Shown here: positions 56,784 to 64,000 of the stretch, one piece after another | Numbering within the stretch: position 1 is the first letter of the stretch | Layout of the letters: each line of letters starts with the position of its first letter | From: Pseudomonas frederiksbergensis | GTDB taxonomy: Bacteria > Pseudomonadota > Gammaproteobacteria > Pseudomonadales > Pseudomonadaceae | Assembly: GCF_900105495.1 (NCBI RefSeq) | Contig: NZ_FNTF01000002.1 | Location: forward strand, 186,001 to 250,000 | Direction: 5' to 3' | DNA length: 64,000 nucleotides | Translations under genes and position numbers: made by a program | The notes under the pieces: generated by a model | The model's input: the letters and a program-made list of their open reading frames with translations, nothing else | What the model was told of the DNA's origin: nothing | Database searches by the model: none

Positions 56784-58403
56784 CTATTCCAGCAAGAGGT
56801 GGCGGGCGAGCCCTTCGATGTAGGTTTCATCCTGGCCGTTGGGGTGTGCTTCGAAGGCCAGGTGCAGGTATTCGTGGGTCAGGTCGAGGCGGTCTTGCAG
56901 CGACAACACGCCGCGCACGTAAATGCGCTGGCGTTCGCGGTCGACATAGGGGCGGCCGAAGGCCAGGCGGCAGACGGCGAAGGTGCTGACTTCGTTGTAG
57001 CCAACCTCGCTTTCCAGGCGCGGACGCCAGCCGCGGCGTTGGTTCACCAGCCAGTCTTGCGCGGCGGGGAGCGCTTCGCAGGAAGCGACTGGATTGTCCC
57101 AGCGGCTGAGGCTGGCGCGGGGATAGGCGTGGAGCAGGATGGCGTCGTAGCGTTGGCCCGCGTTGGCTTGTTCGACGGCTTGCTGCCAGGAGAGTTTGTT
57201 CGGGCCGGGCTGGTCGGAGTGGTAGGTGACGGTGCTGCCGGCGAGGACCAGGTCGCTGGTCCAGGCGGCGATGTGGCGTGACTCGGCGGTGGCTGGACGT
57301 GGAGCGACGCGTTGGCGGCTGCTGCTGTCGTCGATGCTCAGGCAGTCGCCGTTGCGGGTGGCGTTTTGCAGCAGGTACGTGCGGATCGCGACGGCCAAAG
57401 CCTTGGCGGCTTCGGCGGGTTCGGGTCTGGCTTCGCGTTGCAGGACACGGGCGACGTATTCTTCGCGGTCCAGACGGGCGATCAGTTTGTCTTTCAGCAA
57501 AAACAGTTCGCCGTCGCTGTGGATATCGAGTTGATTGCCATTGGTGAATTCGACGCGGTAATCGCCCAGCAAGGGCCCGGACTCAACAACACGATCTCCC
57601 GCCAGAACGCGCCCGATGGGGTAGCGTGAAAACAGCCCCACCTCGACACAGCGTCCTACCTCCGAAGGCCAACTCACCGGCAACACCGAAGCCAGCGCCC
57701 CACCGTAGTGACGCAAGACCATTTGACTGGTCCCACGCCCACCCGCCCAAACCGGCGTGCCATCCACCGTCCACCCGGCAAACCCACCCTGGCGCGACGA
57801 AGGGTCCTGATCCCCCAACCAGCTCCAGGTTTTCACCCGCAACCGGCCACCGAGTTCGCCCACGACATTGCCGTCAGCCGCATTCAACACCACATCCAGC
57901 AACACCCGCCGCGCTTGATCCTGCGCTGGCATCACGGCTAGCACCTTAAGCAATTCAGCCACCGATACTCGCGTAGCAGGCTGCAACGAAGGCAAATTCA
58001 GCAACCACTCCGGCGCCTTACGTGCCTGCCAATACTCCCGCCAACCAGCATCAGAAATACCCAACCGCGCAGGCTCAAAATATAAACCGCACGACTTCAC
58101 CAAGGCCTGATCGCGCTCAATCTTGCCGCCCGCCGTGCAGCAATAAACTTCGTCTTTCGACTGACCGCGACATTCGTAAGCCGGCTCATGGGCGTTGGTC
58201 TCCACCAGCCAGCCATAGACAAACAACTTCCACACACTGCCCAGCGGCGTCTGCAGATCAGCAGGCAACGGCTCGCGCGCGATCACCTGAGTCTGGCTCA
58301 ACGACAGCAACTCACCCTTAAAGCCCAGCCGTAGCGGTTCGTCCTGCGCTGTCGCCAGCGCAGGGATCAAGCAAAGCAGCCACCAGACCAGAGGTCGGGT
58401 CAT
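56784..58403 (-). CDS. yfaQ: YfaQ/MagE DUF2300 protein with SpoIID-like and HExxH regions
   Basis: 539 residues from the ATG at 58403, giving a signal peptide (MTRPLVWWLLCLIPALATAQ). The upstream extension lies in yfaS and is not real. A SpoIID/LytB-like stretch spans about 335-470 (LDREEYVARVLQREARPEPAEAAKALAVAIRTYLL). At the C-terminus THEYLH (510-514) plus a downstream Glu (DETYIEGLA) looks like a gluzincin zinc site. Both suggest peptidoglycan or protein hydrolysis in the periplasm (inference). One base after the yfaS stop. Confidence 0.88.
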   Translation of the reverse strand: MTRPLVWWLLCLIPALATAQDEPLRLGFKGELLSLSQTQVIAREPLPADLQTPLGSVWKLFVYGWLVETNAHEPAYECRGQSKDEVYCCTAGGKIERDQALVKSCGLYFEPARLGISDAGWREYWQARKAPEWLLNLPSLQPATRVSVAELLKVLAVMPAQDQARRVLLDVVLNAADGNVVGELGGRLRVKTWSWLGDQDPSSRQGGFAGWTVDGTPVWAGGRGTSQMVLRHYGGALASVLPVSWPSEVGRCVEVGLFSRYPIGRVLAGDRVVESGPLLGDYRVEFTNGNQLDIHSDGELFLLKDKLIARLDREEYVARVLQREARPEPAEAAKALAVAIRTYLLQNATRNGDCLSIDDSSSRQRVAPRPATAESRHIAAWTSDLVLAGSTVTYHSDQPGPNKLSWQQAVEQANAGQRYDAILLHAYPRASLSRWDNPVASCEALPAAQDWLVNQRRGWRPRLESEVGYNEVSTFAVCRLAFGRPYVDRERQRIYVRGVLSLQDRLDLTHEYLHLAFEAHPNGQDETYIEGLARHLLLE

Positions 58404-58404
58404 G

Positions 58405-61400
58405 TCAGTTGACCGTGACCTGGCCCAGGGCCGGTTTCTGTTCCTGAGCCTGATGCTGGGGCGCGTAGACCTGAGTGAATCGCACCGGCGGCAGGTTGAA
58501 CTGACCCTTCTGCGAGAAACGCACCAAATGACGCAGACGCAATTCGCCACTCAAGGCATCCACCGGAATCGCATAAGCCATTTGCCCCGGCTCGAAACGC
58601 GCTTTCTCCAACGCGGATGGTTCGGTGCCGGCCTTGCCCATGAGCTTGATACCCCACGTGGTGCGCTCGACATCGGCGCCCGGTGGCAGCGGCACTTCGA
58701 GCATGCCGTAGCGCAGTGGTTTGGCGGCTTTGCTGCTGATGATCACTTCGTCCAGATACAGGCTGTCGCTGGACAACGGTTTGTTGCCGACCGCTTCCAG
58801 TTTGAAGGTGAAGGCTTCGTCGCCCGGCACCAGACGCGACAGCCGTCGGGTGATGGTTACGGCCATCGGATCAACCAGCGGTTGTTGGGTCTGGAAGCTC
58901 AAGGCCGCTCGCAACGGACGCTCTTGCGTACCGGTCAGCGACAGCACGGCGGGCACTGTCTCAGCACCCTGCCACGTCCAGTAAATCTCACCGGTATCAC
59001 CGTACTTTTTCTTCCAGCCTTCACCCGGTGCCAGTGCAATGGTGGGCGAAGCCTGTTCGATGCTGCGCTGCAACCAGGTCAGCGCCAATGCGCGTTCCAG
59101 GGTCGATTGCTGTGGCAACAATCGTTGCAACAATGCTTGCGCGTGAGCCTGATCGAAGGCTTGCAGCGACAGGTTCAAGGCTTCGGCAAACGGCTGCGAG
59201 CTGACGGCCAAACGCTGTTGCGCATCAGCCAGTTGACGATTGAAGGCGTCTGGCAGAGTCACCTTCGATTGCTTAGCCAAAGAGGCCGTCAGCGCACGAG
59301 CAGCCGCCAGACCCAACGCCGAATCCGGATCGCTCATGACGATACTGTCTTCGCCATCCTCCATCAGGTTCGCCGCATGGCCCTCGCCTGCTTTCGCCAG
59401 GTCATCCATCAAACCGCTGAGCAAGGTGTTCACCGGCAATTGCATCTGCTTGGCGAACGACAGAATCAGCGCCCGCTGCAGCAGCGGCGTGTTTTTCGCC
59501 TGCTTCGAATAGACTTCCAGCACCCGCTGCCAATGCTCCGGCGGCAGGCTCAGTTCCAAGGCTTTGCTGGCGTGCCAGTCGGCGAAATAGGCGTAAGCGG
59601 TGAGGAACGCATCCGGTTCACCGTCCATGCCCCACCAGGTGAAGCTCGCCGAAGGCCCGGCCATTTGCACCAGGCGCAGACGGCTGTTCTGCATGATCAG
59701 ACGCAAGCGATCACGGATTTGCGGATTCGACGACAAGGTCGGATACGCAATGCTCAGCGGCAGCAAACGACTGGCCGTTTGTTCGACGCCGCCGTACGGG
59801 TAACCCAACAGATCGTCGAGTGCCGAGCGGAACAGCGCTTGCGGACTGTCATCCAGACGCAGGCGAATCTCCGTCGCATCCGCTGGCAAGGTCAGCGGCG
59901 TATCACCGCTGGCCACGTCCAGGCTTTGGCTCTGCGTCACCTGCCAGCCTTCGCCGGTCGCGGTCAGCCGCACAGCCAGGGCATCAGCCGTTTTGCCGTC
60001 CTGCACCAGCTCAGCCGTCCACTCGCCACTGGCCAACGCAAACGCCGGCAGCGCGATGTAGTTGATGCCGTTATTCAGCGTCACGGGGACGCGTTGTTCG
60101 GTACCGCCGAAATGAATCACCAGCTCAGCCTTGACCGGTTTCTCGGCCTGACTGAACGCGAACACGCCGAGATCCGGTTTGTCGCCGTTGCGGAATTTGG
60201 TCGGGCCGCTCCACTTCAGGTACAGCGGTTTTTCCGAGCGTACGAATTGCTTCTTCTGCCCGACCTGACCGTCATCGGCGATGGCCCGGGCGGTGATGCG
60301 CCAGCGGGTCAGCGAGTCCGGCATCTTGAAGGTGAAACGGGTTTTGCCGTTGGCGTCGGTGATCAATTCCGGCTGCCACGCGGCAGTGTCGACGTCTTCC
60401 CGACGCGGCCGCTCCAGCACTTTCACGCCCCGCTCGCTACGGTTGGCTTTGCCCGGTGCACCAGGGCTGCCCGGCAATGCCACGTCGTAGCTGATGAATG
60501 ACAGGCTGGCGCTGGTGCGCACGTTGTTGCGACGCGGGTGGTAGAAAAACTGGTCGATGGTCGGCGCCACTTCCGGTTGCAACGCGTAGACCATTTCGTC
60601 CACCACGCTGACCGTCAGGTGCGCTGGAACTGGCTTGCCAGCGAACTGTGTGGTCAAGTCCACCGACACGGTATCGCCCGGCTGATACGCCTCTTTATCG
60701 GTGACGATGGCCACGTCGATTTGCGGCGCGATTACCTTGATGCCGGCGTTCTGGAAGCTGTACTGACCGCCCTTGGTGTAAAGCACCGAGAACGTCAGGT
60801 TCGGCGCAAAATTGTCCTTCACCGGGATCCGCGCGCGGTATTGGGTCTCGCTGAGTTTTTCCATTTTCAGCCAGTCGCCGCCCTTGGACAGCAGCGCTGT
60901 GGCCTCGACCTTGTCGCGCTCCAAGGACAGCAGCGCATCGATGATCGGTTCAGGGAACGTGATCAATGCCAGCGCTTCGTCGCCAGACTTGTACTCGGGT
61001 TTATCGAGGACAATTTCCACGGTGCCCGGCACGGCTTTGACGCCGTCACCCGTAACCGAATGACCGGTGGCGCCCACCACGCGGCCATGGTCATCCTTCA
61101 ACGTCAGGTTGTAAGTACCCGGGCGGTCGAAGGCCAGGGTGAAGCCTTTGTCTTTCGCGGCCAGTTTGCCTTCGCCAACCGTCTGGTCTTCCAGGCGCAC
61201 CCAGCTATAGCTGCTCGGCGTCACCGCTTTGCTTTGTTCGCTGCCGCCTTCGTTCAAGTAGCTGAACGCAACCTTGTCGCCCACCGCGCTAAAACGCTGG
61301 GGCGCGCGCAGGCTGAAACTCGCCGCGCCGCGGTCGATGAGGATTTCCTTGGTGGTCTTGACCCGATACGCCGCGCCATCGCTGGCGAACACGGTGAGCA

Positions 61401-62970
61401 TGTAGCGGCTCGGCTTCTCGGCCGCCGGCAGATCCAGCGTCGCGTTGCCCTTGGAATCGGTGGTCAGTTCGGTGCTGGTCAGCTCAACCGGGAATTGCCC
61501 GAGGTATTGCAGTTCGTTGTCGACCATCGACAGTTGTTGGGCGCGCAGGCTCAGGCTCAACTTGGCGTTCGCCACCGGTTTGCCGTCCGGGTAGAGCAGC
61601 ACGAGGCTGCCCTTCACCGATTCGCCAGTGCGGTAATCCTGCTTGGCCAGGTTCAGGGAAATCTCGAAGTGCGGCTTGATGTATTCGGCGACACGAAAGG
61701 CACTGCTGTAGGCCTGATCCTTGTAGCTGAAACGCAGCTCGTAACCACCCGCCACCGCGTTATCCGGCAACTGGAAACGGCCTTGAGTGCCGGCCTTGGA
61801 ATCGAGTTTCAGCGCCAGCGATTGCAGCGCCGTGCCGGTGGCATCGAGCACGGTCACGTTGACGTCGGCAGCAGTGGGCAGCACAGAGTCGCGGGCGTTC
61901 TTGAATTCGCGACCGACGATCTTCAGCGACACCCAATCCCCCGGCCGGTACAGCGGCCGGTCGGTGAAGGCATAGAGTTTGGTGTCGTAGATTTCGCTGT
62001 CGTAGTAGAAGTTTTCGGAGACAAACACCCCGCCCTCTTCGTCCTCGCCAATCACGAACGAACGCTCAGGGCTGACGTGTTTCAGACGCAGCAAACCATC
62101 GGCATCGGTGGCGCCACTGCTCATCACGCCGAGGCCATCGGTCCACAGCACATTCACCTTCGGCACCGAACTGCCTTGGTGTTTGCGCGCGGCCCACACC
62201 AGCAATTCATCACCGGCAATCTTGCTCACCGCCACGGTGTTGGAGACGAAGACCATGGTGGTCGCACGGTATTTGCCGATCAGCGCTTCCACCAGGTACA
62301 GGCCCGGTTTCAGATTGCCCAACGGGATGTACACGTTGCCCGGTGCAACGCTGACGAACTCACTGGAGGAACCGGCCAGGTTCACGCCTTCAGGCGGCTG
62401 GATCGGTTTGGCTTGCCACAGCGGATAGCGAAATTGGCTGACCACCGGCAAGCCCGGAATCAGCGCGAATTGCGGCTGAGCGTCGTAAGGCGTTGGCGCG
62501 GCCATGGCGGCGCCCATCTTCAGTTCCGGCACTTCCTCGGTAACTTGCTTACGCGATTCGTAGGAGAACGCGCGCTGCATCACCCGACGGGATTTGCGGT
62601 ACCAGTTGTCCCACAGGTACGCGAGGGTGTTCGACAGGCCTTCACCCTTGAACTGGCCGTCGCTGACTACGCGGTGCAGGTTCTTCTGGCGCTTGAGGAA
62701 ATCCAGTGGTTTGTCGATGCGATATACGCGAATGTCGGCGCCGCCGTAAGGCTCCATGCGGAACCGACGGTAGTCGCGACCCGGTGCTTCGAGGCGAACC
62801 ATCGCCTGTTCGTCGCTGGCAAAACTGCTGTCGGCCAGCAGGAAAAAGCTTTCGCCGGCCACCGGCGTGTAGCCACTCGGCTCGACGGTGTCTTCGGCGT
62901 TGACCGCCGAAAAAGGCAGCACCAGGACCAATAGCAGAGGCAGAAAACGCAACATGCGGGCACCGATCAT
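58405..62970 (-). CDS. magD: Bacterial alpha-2-macroglobulin YfaS/MagD (thioester-less)
   Basis: 1521 residues from the ATG at 62970, which overlaps the yfaT stop (ATGA); an ATG at 62955 gives the same signal peptide ([20 protein letters not shown]) directly. Contains MG-type beta domains, the bait-region half (ends near [17 protein letters not shown]), the A2M domain ([32 protein letters not shown] is at its heart) and the terpenoid-like helical domain. At the thioester position the sequence is YGGVEQ: Gly1061 replaces the Cys of CxEQ. Such proteins guard the periplasm against proteases; P. aeruginosa MagD also lacks the thioester. Confidence 0.93.
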   Translation of the reverse strand: MIGARMLRFLPLLLVLVLPFSAVNAEDTVEPSGYTPVAGESFFLLADSSFASDEQAMVRLEAPGRDYRRFRMEPYGGADIRVYRIDKPLDFLKRQKNLHRVVSDGQFKGEGLSNTLAYLWDNWYRKSRRVMQRAFSYESRKQVTEEVPELKMGAAMAAPTPYDAQPQFALIPGLPVVSQFRYPLWQAKPIQPPEGVNLAGSSSEFVSVAPGNVYIPLGNLKPGLYLVEALIGKYRATTMVFVSNTVAVSKIAGDELLVWAARKHQGSSVPKVNVLWTDGLGVMSSGATDADGLLRLKHVSPERSFVIGEDEEGGVFVSENFYYDSEIYDTKLYAFTDRPLYRPGDWVSLKIVGREFKNARDSVLPTAADVNVTVLDATGTALQSLALKLDSKAGTQGRFQLPDNAVAGGYELRFSYKDQAYSSAFRVAEYIKPHFEISLNLAKQDYRTGESVKGSLVLLYPDGKPVANAKLSLSLRAQQLSMVDNELQYLGQFPVELTSTELTTDSKGNATLDLPAAEKPSRYMLTVFASDGAAYRVKTTKEILIDRGAASFSLRAPQRFSAVGDKVAFSYLNEGGSEQSKAVTPSSYSWVRLEDQTVGEGKLAAKDKGFTLAFDRPGTYNLTLKDDHGRVVGATGHSVTGDGVKAVPGTVEIVLDKPEYKSGDEALALITFPEPIIDALLSLERDKVEATALLSKGGDWLKMEKLSETQYRARIPVKDNFAPNLTFSVLYTKGGQYSFQNAGIKVIAPQIDVAIVTDKEAYQPGDTVSVDLTTQFAGKPVPAHLTVSVVDEMVYALQPEVAPTIDQFFYHPRRNNVRTSASLSFISYDVALPGSPGAPGKANRSERGVKVLERPRREDVDTAAWQPELITDANGKTRFTFKMPDSLTRWRITARAIADDGQVGQKKQFVRSEKPLYLKWSGPTKFRNGDKPDLGVFAFSQAEKPVKAELVIHFGGTEQRVPVTLNNGINYIALPAFALASGEWTAELVQDGKTADALAVRLTATGEGWQVTQSQSLDVASGDTPLTLPADATEIRLRLDDSPQALFRSALDDLLGYPYGGVEQTASRLLPLSIAYPTLSSNPQIRDRLRLIMQNSRLRLVQMAGPSASFTWWGMDGEPDAFLTAYAYFADWHASKALELSLPPEHWQRVLEVYSKQAKNTPLLQRALILSFAKQMQLPVNTLLSGLMDDLAKAGEGHAANLMEDGEDSIVMSDPDSALGLAAARALTASLAKQSKVTLPDAFNRQLADAQQRLAVSSQPFAEALNLSLQAFDQAHAQALLQRLLPQQSTLERALALTWLQRSIEQASPTIALAPGEGWKKKYGDTGEIYWTWQGAETVPAVLSLTGTQERPLRAALSFQTQQPLVDPMAVTITRRLSRLVPGDEAFTFKLEAVGNKPLSSDSLYLDEVIISSKAAKPLRYGMLEVPLPPGADVERTTWGIKLMGKAGTEPSALEKARFEPGQMAYAIPVDALSGELRLRHLVRFSQKGQFNLPPVRFTQVYAPQHQAQEQKPALGQVTVN

Positions 62971-63617
62971 TGGGAGAGGAAGTTCAGTCGATAGACGCCA
63001 ATGAAGTTGGGGTTGGCTGCGTCGGGTATCCATCGGGTGTCCTTCCATGTCATGAGTTGCTGCAGGCTTGCGGAGCGCATGCCGTTGTCAGTGGGGGTGG
63101 TGGTGCCGGTGTGATAGGCGATGTAGCGGCCCATCCAGATCATCAGATGCTGGTCGTCGCCCTGATCGAAAAACATCAGGTCGCCGGGCCGGGCTTGCGC
63201 CAGATCGCGGCCGATCAAATGGCTGTTGAACTGAATCAGTTTGATCGCGTTGACGTACGGCCCGACCTTGCCGCCGCCCTGCTGCCATTGCTGGGCGAGG
63301 CCGCGTTGCGCCTCGCTCAGTTGCAGCTCTGGCGGCAGGTAACGGTTGGACAGGCCATTGCTGCGCAGCCATTTGTCGTCGTGGACTTTCAGCGCTTCGT
63401 TGGCGGCAAAACGGACCAGGCCCGCGCAGTCCTGCTGATACCAGCGCGGGCTCGGGCCTTGGGTCAGTTGTTCCTGGGCGATGCGCACGAACCAGGCGCG
63501 GAACACCTGGGATTGCTGCGGGTCCAGCGGTGCGGCGTCACCGGCAAATGCGCGACTGCCCAGCAACATCGCCAGCAGGCCGAGGCCTCGGATAAGTGCT
63601 GTCACAGGGCTTTCCAT
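62967..63617 (-). CDS. yfaT: YfaT/MagC DUF1175 periplasmic protein
   Basis: 216 residues from the ATG at 63617, with a signal peptide ([15 protein letters not shown]). DUF1175. [18 protein letters not shown] and [17 protein letters not shown] place a Cys and a His as in NlpC/P60-type cysteine peptidases, so a wall-peptide or amide hydrolase is possible (inference). Overlaps yfaA by 16 bp and magD by 3 bp. Confidence 0.88.
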   Translation of the reverse strand: MESPVTALIRGLGLLAMLLGSRAFAGDAAPLDPQQSQVFRAWFVRIAQEQLTQGPSPRWYQQDCAGLVRFAANEALKVHDDKWLRSNGLSNRYLPPELQLSEAQRGLAQQWQQGGGKVGPYVNAIKLIQFNSHLIGRDLAQARPGDLMFFDQGDDQHLMIWMGRYIAYHTGTTTPTDNGMRSASLQQLMTWKDTRWIPDAANPNFIGVYRLNFLSQ

Positions 63618-64000
63618 TCCAGTGGCAGCCATTGCCAGTGGCCGTCGGGTTCGCTGCCTTCAGGCAAGGTCAGGGCGTATTTGCCGTAGCCGCCGAGCTT
63701 GCGCAGTTTCGGGATCAGGTAGGTTTGCGCGGCGTTGTAGAACACCGGTTCCATGTCCTGCGGCAGGCTGTCGAGGGTTTCCTGTTGCATCAGTTGCGCC
63801 ATGGAATCCGGGCCGAAGTAGACCGGCATCAGCAGGTCTTTGGGCACCACGTCGGCCATCGGCGGGAAGCGTTTGTCGAGGGTACCGAGGGCTTTGTCCA
63901 CCAGCTTGTCGTCGAGGGAAAACAGCAGCGTCGAACCGTGGCGCGCCAGGCTGACTTTCATGAACGCCTTGCCGGTGATCGCGTCCGGGTTCTCAGCATC
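63602..64000 (-). CDS. yfaA: YfaA/MagB DUF2138 protein (5' end outside window)
   Basis: C-terminal 132 residues of a larger protein; the frame stays open to the window edge ([13 protein letters not shown] precedes the first Met). DUF2138 is recognised from position in the operon and from [15 protein letters not shown]. Upstream gene of yfaT in the yfaATSQP order. Function unknown; probably envelope-located like its partners. Confidence 0.8.
   Translation of the reverse strand, partial: DAENPDAITGKAFMKVSLARHGSTLLFSLDDKLVDKALGTLDKRFPPMADVVPKDLLMPVYFGPDSMAQLMQQETLDSLPQDMEPVFYNAAQTYLIPKLRKLGGYGKYALTLPEGSEPDGHWQWLPLEWKAL

Noticed and set aside
58402..62934. Long plus-strand open frames (699 and 798 codons) opposite magD
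   Set aside because: Arg/His/Gln-rich antisense shadows of the macroglobulin gene.

Overview
The window is chromosomal DNA of a Pseudomonas, most likely the P. fluorescens species group. The gene order from the phoH-like gene to ppa matches, as I remember it, the P. aeruginosa PAO1 block PA3981-PA4031. The intergenic DNA also carries palindromes typical of fluorescent pseudomonads, including the classic REP at 25078-25165. No rRNA, tRNA, insertion sequence or CRISPR array was seen.

Layout. 1-9.7 kb, plus strand: ybeZ-ybeY-corC-lnt, a YdcF-like gene and a small hypothetical on the minus strand, then leuS-lptE-holA. 9.9-11.5 kb: arfA, which was too short for ordinary ORF calling and has a terminator-like hairpin inside its coding sequence, and an SltB3-type lytic transglycosylase. 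11.6-24.2 kb, minus strand: ldcA, lipA-lipB-ybeD, and the cell-shape/peptidoglycan block dacC-rlpA-sltB1-rodA-mrdA with rlmH-rsfS-nadD-proA. 24.4-26.5 kb: mpg and a DedA-PAP2 fusion.

26.6-35.2 kb is the accessory island and the main point of interest. It holds a 1147-residue protein with a TcdA/TcdB-type pore-forming region and RTX-like motifs, then two paralogous proteins of about 800 residues. Each paralog ends in what reads as a pertussis/cholera-type ADP-ribosyltransferase domain (Arg, Ser-x-Thr, Glu). All three lie on one strand at short spacing. The paralogs share an N-terminal signature and the same hairpin-held ribosome binding site. I infer a translocator plus two enzymatic subunits, a possible undescribed binary-type toxin system.

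35.2-53.3 kb returns to the conserved block: a LON-domain gene and an LrgAB-like pair, phaJ4-like hydratase, a MORN-repeat/caspase-like lipoprotein, ubiX-mpl, and the ethanolamine module. In that module eatR is divergent from the aldehyde dehydrogenase-eat-eutB-eutC operon, which has a clear -24/-12 promoter. A GNAT enzyme, DedA, an MtfA-like peptidase and ppa follow.

53.5-55.9 kb is a decaying accessory stretch. It holds an S24-type repressor with a nearby palindrome, an orphan RelB-like antitoxin whose RelE partner is cut to 14 codons, and a DUF1016 nuclease pseudogene. 56.0-64.0 kb, minus strand, is the yfaA-yfaT-yfaS-yfaQ-yfaP (mag) operon around an alpha-2-macroglobulin that lacks the thioester cysteine; yfaA runs off the window.
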